The notes: generated from the letters alone by a model not told the origin. A stretch of DNA of 40,901 bases from Prosthecochloris sp. (GCA_015482705.2 JADMLA020000009.1:1-40901); one strand, 5' to 3'; positions 24,078-33,964 are shown, counted from the first letter of the stretch. Translations and numbers: made by a program.

Positions 24078-25775
24078 TCACACCTCCTGTAGTACCTCGA
24101 CAACCTCTTCAACCGAGAACGGTTCACCTGTCACTTTCAGAATCCTCTTTGAAACAGGCACACCGAATTCACGGATCAGCAAATCTGCAAACTGACCTGT
24201 TGCATTGTTTTCAAGTACAATGATATGCTTACCCTCGAGCTGTTTTTTTACCGCCATGTTCAATGGAAAAAGTTGTGAAAAGTGTAAACCGGAAAGATCT
24301 TTCCGCTGAAAATTATCGATCACTTCCTCGAGAACTCCCCTATTCGAGCCCCAGGCAACGACGACATTTTTCGCTTCCGCAGCCCCGAACAGTTCCGGCA
24401 TCAACGCCTCTTCGGCAAGATACTCGAGACGCTTCAACCTTTTTTCCACCATTTTTCGTCGTAACTCAAAGTTTTCGGTCAGATGACCACTTTCATTATG
24501 TTCATGAGAGTCGACCTTGACGATGCCGTCACCATAGCCAGGCACCCCCCTGGGCGAAAGGCCATCTCCCGTCAAAGAATATCTTTTGTACTTTTCATCG
24601 GTTCTGACGATATAACGTTCTAACGGCAGCCTGACAATATCCGACTCATCCACTGCGGCAATGGAATCAAGAAAAAATTGATCGGTCAGCACAAAGACAG
24701 CTGTCTGGTATTTCTCGGCAAGATGAAAAGCCCTCTGCATCAGCTCAATTGCCTGGGCAAACGTGCCGGGAGCGAGGATAACTCGCGAAAACTCTCCATG
24801 ACCTGCATATAATGTCAGATTGAGATCAGCCTGCTCGGTGCGTGTCGGCAGTCCTGTCGCAGGGCCAGGCCGCTGGCCAAGGTGAACAACAACAGGTACT
24901 TCGGTAACACCGGCAAGGCTCACCCCTTCTTCCATGAGAGCAAAGCCACCACCCGAAGTGGTAACGATTGATCGTGCTCCTGCATACGATGCCCCAAGCG
25001 CAGCATTGATAGCGGCAATTTCATCTTCTGCCTGATCGACGACAATATTGAAGTCCTCCGCATTATGGGCAAGGTACGTCAAAAGGCCGGTTCCCGGGGA
25101 CATGGGATAGGAAGAAATAAAACTGCATCCCGCAGCAACCGTTCCGATTCCTACTGCCGTATTTCCATCGATCAGTAATTCACCAGGCTGTTCTTCAACC
25201 GGATCGATCGTTACCTCGATCCGTTTTTCAGCCGCCGTCTCCTTGCCAAAAGTGTATCCGAGTTTCGCTGCCGTAATATTTTTTGCGACAACATCCTCTC
25301 CTTTTGTGGCAAACTGCTCTGAGAGGTATACTGAAAATGCATCGATTGAAATCCCAAGCAGGCCAAGTACAATTCCGACCGCAACGGTGTTCGAAAATAT
25401 CTTGCTTCCCGCTTTTTCAGCGAATTCAGCAATGGGTGTATCGATAAAACCGCTAATATCTTTACCTTCGAGATGCTTTTTCTCGGCAAAAACAAGAGTC
25501 GTTTCACCGATGCGGTCTTGAAGATGATCGATTGCATCTGCATTGAGTGCAACCAGAAAATCTATTTTGCTCACATACGCTCCGCGTTTTCGAGCAGTAA
25601 CCCTTACTTCCGTGGAATTGCTCCCGCCCCTGATACGGGACATGAATTCAGTACAGGCAAACACATAATACCCGTTTCTTTTCAGCACCCTCACGAGCGC
25701 TTCTGCTATTGTCTGTACGCCCTGCCCCGCGGCCCCGCCGAACACAATGGAAATATCGTTTTCAAAGTGATGCAT
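24078..25775 (-). CDS. korA: 2-oxoacid:ferredoxin oxidoreductase alpha subunit with fused gamma domain (KorA)
   Basis: The 565-residue protein fuses an N-terminal gamma domain (FGGAAGQGVQT, residues 1 to about 190, with RIRGGSNSTEVR) to an alpha domain that opens with SYPMSPGTGLL. The alpha domain has the CoA/ThDP-contact region TTSGGGFALMEEGVSLAG. A C-terminal domain (VVAWGSNRGVLEE onward) closes it. This gamma-alpha fusion is typical of two-subunit KorAB enzymes. I use the ATG at 25775; TTG at 25781 is two codons upstream. The gene overlaps the preceding TonB-C-repeat gene by 14 bases, implying one operon of that gene, korA and korB. Confidence 0.92.
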   Translation of the reverse strand: MHHFENDISIVFGGAAGQGVQTIAEALVRVLKRNGYYVFACTEFMSRIRGGSNSTEVRVTARKRGAYVSKIDFLVALNADAIDHLQDRIGETTLVFAEKKHLEGKDISGFIDTPIAEFAEKAGSKIFSNTVAVGIVLGLLGISIDAFSVYLSEQFATKGEDVVAKNITAAKLGYTFGKETAAEKRIEVTIDPVEEQPGELLIDGNTAVGIGTVAAGCSFISSYPMSPGTGLLTYLAHNAEDFNIVVDQAEDEIAAINAALGASYAGARSIVTTSGGGFALMEEGVSLAGVTEVPVVVHLGQRPGPATGLPTRTEQADLNLTLYAGHGEFSRVILAPGTFAQAIELMQRAFHLAEKYQTAVFVLTDQFFLDSIAAVDESDIVRLPLERYIVRTDEKYKRYSLTGDGLSPRGVPGYGDGIVKVDSHEHNESGHLTENFELRRKMVEKRLKRLEYLAEEALMPELFGAAEAKNVVVAWGSNRGVLEEVIDNFQRKDLSGLHFSQLFPLNMAVKKQLEGKHIIVLENNATGQFADLLIREFGVPVSKRILKVTGEPFSVEEVVEVLQEV

Positions 25776-26646
25776 TACCAAGGGTTTTTATCTCACAGTA
25801 AACAGGTTCGGAAAATTTTTGCACGTAAAAATACGGCACTGCGATTGTCACCGTCCCATCGACCGCCACACCGTTGCTGCGAGCAGGATAAAATTCCGAT
25901 TCCATAGCCGCCTTGTGCGCCGATTTATCAAACACCTTGCAATTGAAAGGATCATGCTTTACTATAACCGCCTTTTTCGGAGTACCGTTTCTGCTGACCG
26001 ATACTTTTACAAAAACAACCCCTTCTGCACCCGAAAGTCTCGCACCTTTCGGATAATAAGGCTTTTCAAGCATTTTCAGCACCGGACCATGAGTCCTCTT
26101 CTCCTTGACTAAACCGAATTTTTCACGGTCCAGCACCTTGACATATGTCCTTTCATAGCTCTTCCTGTCCTCGAGAGGCAAAATACGAGCCTGTTTTTTC
26201 GGAATCCTCACAAAAGGCTTTTCGTTTCTAACATCAGGGGATGTTGAAGCCGTCCAGGGTTGCAAAGAACTGTCTTTCAGACGAAACCAAACCGGTACAT
26301 CGAGCCAGCGCCTCACCGGAATACCATCTTTTGTCGCTGCCTTGTAAGACGCTTTCGTCAACGCAGAAATTACAGCGTTGTCGAACACCCAACATTCAGG
26401 TGAACTGCGCTTGATAATTTCCGCCTTGACGGGATGACCGTTTTCAGCGACAAGAACCCTCCCGAGCAAGACTCCTTCAATACCGTTTCTTTCGGCCGAA
26501 AGAGGATACATGAATTTCAGTTTGGATTGTAACGATGGTGAATGTTCGCACATCGCCGGCTGCGCAGACAATAAAACCGGAACACAGAGCAGCAGGAAGA
26601 TAAAAACCTTGTCGAGTGCTAACCGCAAATAACTATACCGTTTCAT
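25762..26646 (-). CDS. exported protein with two TonB C-terminal-like domains
   Basis: I choose the ATG at 26646 because it opens with a typical export signal (MKRYSYLRLALDKVFIFLLL, then cleavage near SAQPAMC). An ORF to 26742 exists but its extra residues are not signal-like. The 294 residues contain two TonB-C-like repeats at about 37-120 (SAERNGIEGVLLGRVLVAEN) and 195-280 (PKGARLSGAEGVVFVKVSVS). Each has the beta-strand pattern 'G...V.V...G.......I..S....D..A' of energy-transducer C-termini. There is no Pro-rich spacer and no ExbB/ExbD partner, so it is probably not a classical TonB. It overlaps korA by 14 bases, an unexpected partner for a carbon-fixation enzyme. Confidence 0.75.
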   Translation of the reverse strand: MKRYSYLRLALDKVFIFLLLCVPVLLSAQPAMCEHSPSLQSKLKFMYPLSAERNGIEGVLLGRVLVAENGHPVKAEIIKRSSPECWVFDNAVISALTKASYKAATKDGIPVRRWLDVPVWFRLKDSSLQPWTASTSPDVRNEKPFVRIPKKQARILPLEDRKSYERTYVKVLDREKFGLVKEKRTHGPVLKMLEKPYYPKGARLSGAEGVVFVKVSVSRNGTPKKAVIVKHDPFNCKVFDKSAHKAAMESEFYPARSNGVAVDGTVTIAVPYFYVQKFSEPVYCEIKTLGNASL

Positions 26647-26901
26647 AGGGGTGCCGTTTGGGGTTGTCACATAGCTGTTTGCCTCTGGAAATAAAATTAC
26701 GTTTTTTACCGAAACATACCTCAATACAGAAGTACATTTCACGAAAAAAATCAGAAAGCACCATTATGTCAGAACATGGTACACCCCAACGGCTACCTCA
26801 GGAAAGATCCTTTTGCAAAACAACGATAACTGATTACCTTCTTCATACGAACCATCAAGCCTGTTGTTATAATCAGCGAAACATCTCTTAAATAAAGAGC
26901 C

Positions 26902-27603
26902 ATGCAGAATCGGAAAGTTCTTCTTGTTACGGGAGCTTCCACCGGAATAGGGGAAGCTGCAGCAAGACATGCAGTAGCTTCAGGTTACCGGGTTGTACTC
27001 ACCGCCCGATCGACAGGTAAACTCGAAGCCTTGCGTGATGAGCTGGGTGCGGACAATGCAATTGCCGTCTCATGCGATGTTTCGGACTGGAAAGCTCAGC
27101 AACATATGCTCGAGACCACTCTTGAATACTATGGACAGGTCGATGCTGTGTTTGCCAATGCAGGATTTTCGAAAGGCTCACCATTTTACGGCGGTGAAAA
27201 CAAATTCGAAGAGTGGAGAGAAATGGTGCTCACCAATGTTTTCGGTGCTGCCGTCACCGCACGGTTATGTTTACCCGAACTGGTAAAAACCAAAGGCCAC
27301 TTTCTCATTACCGGTTCGGTCGTCGGCCATATCACTTCGATACGCAACCTTTACTCTGCCACCAAGTGGGCTGTTAGCGCCATTGCACAAGCCGTCCGTA
27401 ATGAAATGGTCGGAACAGGTATCCGTGTGACCCTTTTGGAGCCCGGAGTCGTCGATACTCCTTTCTGGGGAGCCGTACCGAAGCCAGGCACTCCAGAGCT
27501 GGAACCTGATGACATCGCTCGCGCGGTGATGTATGCCATTGGCCAGCCTCCGCATGTTGATGTGAATCAGGTTTTGATACGTCCCACGGGACAACCCCAT
27601 TAA
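26902..27603 (+). CDS. short-chain dehydrogenase/reductase
   Basis: The 233-residue protein is a classical SDR. The cofactor motif is TGASTGIG at the N-terminus, FANAGFS is the NAG-type motif, and catalytic residues lie in ITGSVVGH (Ser) and LYSATKWA (Tyr and Lys). PGVVDTPFW follows. Arg in the second strand (TARSTGKL) suggests NADP(H). The substrate is not evident. It stands alone, with 156 bp to the next gene. YdfG-like serine or hydroxy-acid dehydrogenases are the closest in appearance. Confidence 0.88.
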   Translation: MQNRKVLLVTGASTGIGEAAARHAVASGYRVVLTARSTGKLEALRDELGADNAIAVSCDVSDWKAQQHMLETTLEYYGQVDAVFANAGFSKGSPFYGGENKFEEWREMVLTNVFGAAVTARLCLPELVKTKGHFLITGSVVGHITSIRNLYSATKWAVSAIAQAVRNEMVGTGIRVTLLEPGVVDTPFWGAVPKPGTPELEPDDIARAVMYAIGQPPHVDVNQVLIRPTGQPH

Positions 27604-27759
27604 AACCGTCGAATACCCGGCTGAGCAACTGTCGCTCATTCACCAGCCTCTGACGTACTGGAATCTTTTTCACCACCCGCCTTGTTGTTTGTTTTTCAAA
27701 GCGTTCGGGTTGCCGAATACCCCTTTCTCCTGAAACCAGTTTGACAACTCTTTTTCACT

Positions 27760-28605
27760 ATGCCATTCAACAGCAGCACTATCATCCTTGACGGTCACAA
27801 ACATCGTTTCATAGACACCGGCAGTTCCAAACCAACATTACTTTTACTCCATGGTATATCATGTTCTTTGAACTTTTTCGAAGAGACAATCCCGTTGTTT
27901 TCACGATCGTTCAGAGTTCTCGCACTCGATCTGCTTGGATTCGGCGGATCGGACAAGCCGAGAAAAATCGCTTACTCACTCGAACTTTACTCTTCACTGA
28001 TCAAAGAGTTTCTGGATAAAACCCGTAACAACGAGAATGAAAAAATCTTTGCCGTCGGCCATTCAATGGGCGGTAAATACTTGCTGTCAACCGCCCTTCT
28101 TTATCCTGGCAGTTTCGACAAACTGGTACTGAGCAATACCGACGGTTTTACCGAACCGCCCCGTTGGGTCAGAGGCATAAGCCTGCCGGGCATAAAACAA
28201 GTTCTGAAAAAGGTATTTACCAGTGAACCGGTTTCATCGAAAGCCTTCAAAACAGCATTTCACAACCCGGAACAGGTAAACAATGTTTCCTACAAAAAAA
28301 ACCTCGCTATTTCAAGAGATAAAGATGCAATGGAAACTATTATGGCTCTGAACAGAAATTATAAACACCTTGACTTTTCAAGAACAGGACTTCGCCAGCA
28401 GCTCGACCAGCTGACTATCCCGGTTCTGATTTTATGGGGGGATCATGATCTGTATATTTCACCATCGGTCGCCGGGATAGTACACAACGAAATTCCCGGT
28501 TCGGAACTGTATATTTTCAAAAACTGCGGTCATTCTCCCATGCTTGAATGTCCTGAATCATTCAGCAACAAAGTTGTCCGCTTTCTTCTCAACGACGAAC
28601 AATAA
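27760..28605 (+). CDS. alpha/beta hydrolase
   Basis: The 281-residue cytoplasmic hydrolase has the oxyanion-hole LLLLHGISCS, nucleophile elbow GHSMGG (Ser102), acid WGDHDLYI and the catalytic His in CGHSPMLE. The family covers esterases, C-C hydrolases and lipases. No substrate can be read from the sequence. It lies 9 bases upstream of tmk, so the two are likely co-transcribed. Confidence 0.88.
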   Translation: MPFNSSTIILDGHKHRFIDTGSSKPTLLLLHGISCSLNFFEETIPLFSRSFRVLALDLLGFGGSDKPRKIAYSLELYSSLIKEFLDKTRNNENEKIFAVGHSMGGKYLLSTALLYPGSFDKLVLSNTDGFTEPPRWVRGISLPGIKQVLKKVFTSEPVSSKAFKTAFHNPEQVNNVSYKKNLAISRDKDAMETIMALNRNYKHLDFSRTGLRQQLDQLTIPVLILWGDHDLYISPSVAGIVHNEIPGSELYIFKNCGHSPMLECPESFSNKVVRFLLNDEQ

Positions 28606-28614
28606 TCCTCGACA

Positions 28615-29292
28615 ATGCTCATTACTTTCGAAGGCATCGATGGCGCTGGAAAGTCAACGCAAGTAAAAAAGCTCAAAAAATTCCTAACGGAAAAGGGTCA
28701 TGAAGTGCTTACCCTGCGGGAACCTGGCGGTACTGCCGTTGCCGAAAAAATCCGGGACCTTCTGCTTGCAAGCAAACATGACATCACACCGATCGGCGAA
28801 CTCCTGCTCTTTTCCGCAAGCCGTGCAGAACTGGTACAGAACATCATAGTACCTGAACTGCGACAAAACAGAATTGTTATTCTGGACCGTTTCTACGATT
28901 CAACAACAGCATATCAAGGTTACGGCCGAGGCTTGGATCTCGAGACGCTTCATCAGATCAACGCCATATCTTCTTTCGGCTTAACACCCGACTTTACGTT
29001 CTTCCTGGATATTTCTCCTGAAGACGCCCTCATCAGAAAGTTTTCCGAAAAGTCGATCCCCCTCGCCTTCGAAGAAAGTGAACTCGACCGAATGGAAAGT
29101 TCGGGGCTCGCTTTTTATCAACGGGTAAGGGAAGGCTACATGAAACTTGTCGAGACCAATGAACGTTTCATACTACTGGACGCCGGTGACGAGCCTCAGA
29201 AAATTCACTCGAAAATAATTCAGAAGCTGGCTCCCTTTTGCAGTAACGAACAGAATGAGCCGATACAGTCCGAAAAACACGAAAAGTGTTGA
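28615..29292 (+). CDS. tmk: thymidylate kinase
   Basis: Tmk phosphorylates dTMP to dTDP in DNA precursor synthesis. The P-loop is FEGIDGAGKST at residues 4-14. The DR motif LDRFYDSTTAYQGYGRG and TPDFTFFLDI follow. The family motif LREPGGTAVAEKIRDLLL confirms it. Length (225) is slightly long because of a polar C-terminal tail (NEQNEPIQSEKHEKC). Confidence 0.95.
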   Translation: MLITFEGIDGAGKSTQVKKLKKFLTEKGHEVLTLREPGGTAVAEKIRDLLLASKHDITPIGELLLFSASRAELVQNIIVPELRQNRIVILDRFYDSTTAYQGYGRGLDLETLHQINAISSFGLTPDFTFFLDISPEDALIRKFSEKSIPLAFEESELDRMESSGLAFYQRVREGYMKLVETNERFILLDAGDEPQKIHSKIIQKLAPFCSNEQNEPIQSEKHEKC

Positions 29293-29439
29293 GCAATCTG
29301 TAACTGCCGGATATAAGATTAGAAATCGGGTTTTCGGCCGAACGTTACTTTTTCGCAAAAACTAAACCCTTTAAACAGATCTTTTATTAGATTGTTAGTC
29401 TTATTTTTGTAAAAAACATTGTTTAGGCAGCCGGAACTC

Positions 29440-30699
29440 ATGCAAACACTGATTCTGAAAGAAAAGAAACTCGAGACATGTACGTCACCCATCACTCTTC
29501 AGGACATCCGAACGCTTAAAGAACTTTACCAGCTCAAATCCGAAACCCGTGATCTTCGCCAGCCCATAGTGCGTAACATCATGAAGCAAAGGGTCGTTGG
29601 CCAGCAATGTATCGAGTCTCTGAAAAATGCCCTTTACTCACTCGAAACGATTCATATAGACGACTATACGGGACAGAGAGTCTTGCGGCTTGACGGCAGG
29701 AAACAGATCGAGGTCGACCTGACCTACGAGATCAGAGAGTTGAAAAAAGACATATACTACCTTGAATATGGTGAAGATCACTTCATCAATTATTTAGCGA
29801 AATTCATACCCGATTTTCGAAAATATGTGAATGAAGGCATCAGGATGCTTCGAGGCAAATCATTCAATGCATTCATTACAGATCGTGACGGAACGACAAA
29901 CAATTACTGCGGCAGGTACCGCTCATCCGTTCAGCCGATTTATAACTCCGTATTCCTGTCGAGATTCGCAAAAAATTGTTGCCGCTATCCGATCTTCATC
30001 ACCTCGGCACCGCTTAAAGATTTCGGGATCCTCAATGTATCGATAAATCCCAGCGACATTTTTTTCTATGCTGGATCGAAAGGCAGAGAGTTCATCGACC
30101 CTGAGGGAGAATTCCATAGTTACCCTATCGACGAACACAAGCAGGAACTCATACACCTGCTCAATGAGAGGATGCGTCAGTTGCTCGAGGACCCGTGTTT
30201 GGAAAAATTCAATTTTATCGGTTCGGCCCTGCAGTTCAAGTTCGGACAAACAACTATCGCCCGGCAAGACATCACCTGCTCGATCAATCCTGAAGAATCA
30301 ACGGCTCTTCTTGAAAAGGTCGAAAGCATAGTTAAAGAGATCGATCCCGAATGCAGAAATTTCAGGATCGAGGATACCGGTCTCGATATCGAGATAATTC
30401 TCACTATCGATCAGAAAGAGGATAATTCCGTCAAAGATTTTGACAAGGGTGACGGGTTGGAGTTTATCTGCAATACAATTGCTATCGACTCGGAATGCGG
30501 CCCGAACCTCGTTTGCGGGGACACCGCTTCAGACATTCCCATGCTGAAAAAAGCCGTTGAGTTATGCGATGATGTATGGAGCATTTTTGTCACCAGGGAC
30601 GAAAATCTGGCAAAAGAAGTACAGCAGATCTGCCCCAAGAGCATGATCGTACCATCGCCCGACATTCTTCTTACCATTCTGGGGCTGCTTTCCTTGTAA
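29440..30699 (+). CDS. HAD-superfamily phosphatase, trehalose-6-phosphate phosphatase-like
   Basis: The 419-residue protein has HAD motif I FITDRDGT (Asp148 and Asp150) and motif IV CGDTASDIPML near residue 360. The cap between them resembles trehalose-6-phosphate and mannosyl-3-phosphoglycerate phosphatases. About 130 N-terminal residues are extra to that family and not recognised. I use the ATG at 29440 rather than the TTG at 29419. It is 56 bases upstream of the HAD-GH65 gene on the same strand, so the pair is likely one operon. The substrate is inferred, and another sugar phosphate is possible. Confidence 0.75.
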   Translation: MQTLILKEKKLETCTSPITLQDIRTLKELYQLKSETRDLRQPIVRNIMKQRVVGQQCIESLKNALYSLETIHIDDYTGQRVLRLDGRKQIEVDLTYEIRELKKDIYYLEYGEDHFINYLAKFIPDFRKYVNEGIRMLRGKSFNAFITDRDGTTNNYCGRYRSSVQPIYNSVFLSRFAKNCCRYPIFITSAPLKDFGILNVSINPSDIFFYAGSKGREFIDPEGEFHSYPIDEHKQELIHLLNERMRQLLEDPCLEKFNFIGSALQFKFGQTTIARQDITCSINPEESTALLEKVESIVKEIDPECRNFRIEDTGLDIEIILTIDQKEDNSVKDFDKGDGLEFICNTIAIDSECGPNLVCGDTASDIPMLKKAVELCDDVWSIFVTRDENLAKEVQQICPKSMIVPSPDILLTILGLLSL

Positions 30700-30755
30700 T
30701 AGCTGTTTCTATTTTCATAAAATCTCAATAACTGGCTTCATACTAATACTATACT

Positions 30756-33700
30756 ATGCTTAAAGGTGTCATTTTCGATCTGGACGGAGTTGTGACAGGA
30801 ACCGCAAAAATCCACAGCCTCGCCTGGGAATCGATGTTCAACGAATTTCTCAAAGAATACGCAGAAGCGAACAATGAACCCTTCGTACCGTTCAACCCCG
30901 GTCTTGACTACTTGAATTATGTCGACGGCAAACCTCGTATGGAAGGTGTCAGAAGTTTCCTTGAATCCCGAGAGATCGAACTCCCTTTTGGCGAAATCGA
31001 CGATGTACCGGAAATGCCCACGGTTTGCGGTCTCGGAAATCGAAAAAACCAGGTTTTCACGGAAATCCTCATCAAAGAAGGCCCTGAGGTATTTCAAAGT
31101 ACCGTCGACTTCATACAGGAACTGAAATCGAGAGGTGTACGGATCGGAATTGCATCTTCCAGCAGAAACTGCAAACTCATTCTCGAACTTGCAAAACTCG
31201 AACACCTTTTTGAAACCAGAGTGGATGGTGAAGTTTCTCTTGAACTAAAACTCAAAGGCAAACCCAATCCCGATATTTTCACAACCGCTGCCGACAATCT
31301 CGGCCTTCATCCCCACGACTGTGTTGTCGTGGAAGACGCCATTTCCGGAGTTCAGGCTGGGTCTGCAGGAAATTTTGGCCTGGTACTCGGTATTGCCCGT
31401 GAAATCGAAGGAATGAAGCTTCAGGAAGAAGGAGCTGATATCGTCGTCAGAGATCTTGGCGAAATACGTGTCGAAAAAGTTTTTGAATGGTTTGAAAAAG
31501 ATCTGATCGAAGACGGATGGAATCTTCGTTACGCCACTTTCAAACCTGAAGAGGAAAAGTTACGGGAAACGCTGACGGCCATTGGCAACGGCTATCTTGG
31601 AACAAGAGGTGCATACGAAGGATCCAGAGCATCTCTCCACCACTACCCGGGAACGTATCTTGCGGGCATATTCAACAAAATACCTTCTGAAGTTCATGGA
31701 GAAACCATTTATAATAACGATTTCGTCAACTGCCCCAACTGGCTTCCCATAGAATTCAGAATATGCTGCGGTGATTTCATAGATCCTTTCGATCAGAAAA
31801 TTCTGAGTTACCGGCAGGACCTCGATATCAAAAACGCCGTCATGAACCGTGAAATTGTTTTTCAGGACAATCTCGGCAGGATAACCCGAATATCGAGCAG
31901 ACGGCTTGCAAGCATGGCTAATCCTCATCTCTGTGCCCTGCAATTCTCGTTTCTCCCGATCAATTACACCGGCGATATTGAATTCAGGGCCGCCATCGAC
32001 GGAACCATCGAAAACAAGGGTGTTGCAAGATATAGCGCTCTTGCATCCGATCATCTCGAACATGTCGACAGCGGAACTTCGGACGACGGAATATTCCTGC
32101 ATGTCCAGACAAACAGCTCCCAATACCAGATAGTGACACACGCAAAAAGCCGTATAACGGTATCCGGATCACCGGTAACAGCTGAAAAAAACATTGAATC
32201 TTCTCCTCGATATATCGCAGAACTTTTCAAAGTACCGCTCGAAAGCGGTCAGGAGTGTACGATAGAAAAATTCGTAACCTATCATTCCTCCCTCGATAAC
32301 GACCATGACGACCCTAAAGCAGCAGGTGATAAAACCATATGTGAAGCTCGAAGTTTCATCGAACTGCTCGATGCCCATTCTTCAGCGTGGGAAAAAATAT
32401 GGGATAAAAGCAACATTTCCATCGATGGCGACCGTTTCAGCCAGAAAGCACTTCGTTTTCACACCTACCATCTTCTGGGAACCGCTTCACCGCACAATCC
32501 GTCCATCGATGCCGGTATGCCGGCAAGAGGCCTGAATGGAGAAGCGTATCGAGGCCACATCTTCTGGGACGAAATCTACATCCTTCCGTTCTTCATCCAC
32601 CATTTCCCTGATATAGCCAAGGCCCTCTTGATGTATCGTTACAACAGGCTCGATGCGGCAAGAGCATATGCGAGAGAAAATGGATTCAACGGCGCCATGT
32701 TCCCCTGGCAAACAGCCGATGACGGCAGCGAGGAAACCCAGATTGTCCATTACAACCCTCAAAGCGGCACATGGGGCCCGGACCTGAGCCGAAACCAGAG
32801 ACACGTTTCAATTGCAGTGTTTTACAATACATGGCGCTATGTTCATGAAACAAAAGACACCGTTTTCCTGGAAGAATACGGTGCTGAAATACTGTTTGAA
32901 ATCGCCCGATTCTGGGCCGGCATCGCAAGACACCTACCCGATACCGATCAGTATCATATCGAAGGTGTCATGGGACCGGATGAGTTTCATGAAAAACTCC
33001 CGGAAAGCCATAAGGAAGGTCTGAAAGACAATGCCTACACGAACATTATGACTGCCTGGCTTCTAGAAAAAGCCGTTGAAATTTCCGAAACACTCGACCC
33101 GTCGGTGATGGACAAGCTCGTTACCAACATCAATCTCGGGTATGACGAAATCGAGGAGTGGAAAAAGATCTGCAGTAGCATGCATATCATTCTTACGAAG
33201 GACGGAATACTCGAGCAATTCGATGGATATATGGGGCTCAAAGAACTCGACTGGGCTCAATACAGGAAAAAGTACGGCAATATCCACCGTATGGACAGAA
33301 TCCTCAAAGCCGAAGGTGACTCACCGGACAATTATAAAGTCGCAAAACAAGCCGACGTACTGATGACGTTCTATACACTTTCCCCGTTGGAAGTCAAGCA
33401 CATCCTTGAAAACAACGGACATCGTATCAATGATGCCGTCAAAATGGTAAGAGACAACTATACCTATTACGAACCTCGTACCAGTCATGGCTCGACACTC
33501 AGCAAGGTAGTTCATGCGATCATCTCGAGCTATCTCCATGACGGGCACGAAACAGCCTGGCGCTGGTTTAGCGAATCATTGAAAAGCGATATCGAGGATA
33601 CACAAGGAGGAACAACCCAGGAAGGGATACATTGTGGTGTAATGGGAGGCACCCTTGACACGGTTACCCGCTATTTTGCCGGTATTTCCTTTACCAACGA

Positions 33701-33908
33701 CATGCTCAATGTTCACCCCAATCTTCCCGAGCATTGGAGATCGCTGGACTTTACGATCTGTTTCCGTAACAACTGGTATCATTTGGACATAACCCCCCAA
33801 ACCATTACCGTACAGCTTATGGAAAGCCAGGAAGAAAGTGTTTCGGCAACTATTGCCGGCCATAAGGTAACGATAGCCAAAGGAGAAAAAGCATCCTGCA
33901 ATTGCTGA
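30756..33908 (+). CDS. fusion of beta-phosphoglucomutase-like HAD domain and GH65 disaccharide phosphorylase
   Basis: The 1050-residue protein joins two enzymes. Residues 1 to about 245 are a beta-phosphoglucomutase-type HAD domain (VIFDLDGVVTGTA, IASSSRNCKL, KGKPNPDIF, VVVEDAISGVQAG). Residues from about 255 on are a glycoside hydrolase family 65 protein (IGNGYLGTRGAYEG). The putative catalytic acid is Glu743 in GVMGPDEFHE, and the phosphate-binding SHGSTLS favours a phosphorylase over a hydrolase. GH65 enzymes cleave trehalose, maltose or kojibiose with phosphate to beta-glucose-1-phosphate, which the mutase domain converts to glucose-6-phosphate. The fusion thus channels one product. The disaccharide is not determined, though the trehalose-phosphatase-like neighbour favours trehalose. 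Confidence 0.88.
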   Translation: MLKGVIFDLDGVVTGTAKIHSLAWESMFNEFLKEYAEANNEPFVPFNPGLDYLNYVDGKPRMEGVRSFLESREIELPFGEIDDVPEMPTVCGLGNRKNQVFTEILIKEGPEVFQSTVDFIQELKSRGVRIGIASSSRNCKLILELAKLEHLFETRVDGEVSLELKLKGKPNPDIFTTAADNLGLHPHDCVVVEDAISGVQAGSAGNFGLVLGIAREIEGMKLQEEGADIVVRDLGEIRVEKVFEWFEKDLIEDGWNLRYATFKPEEEKLRETLTAIGNGYLGTRGAYEGSRASLHHYPGTYLAGIFNKIPSEVHGETIYNNDFVNCPNWLPIEFRICCGDFIDPFDQKILSYRQDLDIKNAVMNREIVFQDNLGRITRISSRRLASMANPHLCALQFSFLPINYTGDIEFRAAIDGTIENKGVARYSALASDHLEHVDSGTSDDGIFLHVQTNSSQYQIVTHAKSRITVSGSPVTAEKNIESSPRYIAELFKVPLESGQECTIEKFVTYHSSLDNDHDDPKAAGDKTICEARSFIELLDAHSSAWEKIWDKSNISIDGDRFSQKALRFHTYHLLGTASPHNPSIDAGMPARGLNGEAYRGHIFWDEIYILPFFIHHFPDIAKALLMYRYNRLDAARAYARENGFNGAMFPWQTADDGSEETQIVHYNPQSGTWGPDLSRNQRHVSIAVFYNTWRYVHETKDTVFLEEYGAEILFEIARFWAGIARHLPDTDQYHIEGVMGPDEFHEKLPESHKEGLKDNAYTNIMTAWLLEKAVEISETLDPSVMDKLVTNINLGYDEIEEWKKICSSMHIILTKDGILEQFDGYMGLKELDWAQYRKKYGNIHRMDRILKAEGDSPDNYKVAKQADVLMTFYTLSPLEVKHILENNGHRINDAVKMVRDNYTYYEPRTSHGSTLSKVVHAIISSYLHDGHETAWRWFSESLKSDIEDTQGGTTQEGIHCGVMGGTLDTVTRYFAGISFTNDMLNVHPNLPEHWRSLDFTICFRNNWYHLDITPQTITVQLMESQEESVSATIAGHKVTIAKGEKASCNC

Positions 33909-33930
33909 CTCCCTCCAGTAAAGAAACAAG

Positions 33931-33964
33931 GATTCTCGACGATTCTCTTTCAGAGTCGAGAATC
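33931..33964 (+). terminator. hairpin downstream of the HAD-GH65 gene
   Basis: GATTCTCGAC and GTCGAGAATC form a 10-bp stem with a 14-base loop just past the stop codon. A T-rich stretch (GTTTTTTT) follows only about 20 bases later, so it is an imperfect terminator. Confidence 0.5.

Noticed and set aside
24077..24127. Upstream extension of korB
   Set aside because: The extra 17 residues fall inside korA and the ATG at 24076 has a near-perfect ribosome site.
25762..26646. Classical TonB assignment
   Set aside because: No Pro-rich periplasmic spacer, no ExbB/ExbD genes and two C-domains instead of one; only the domain similarity is kept.
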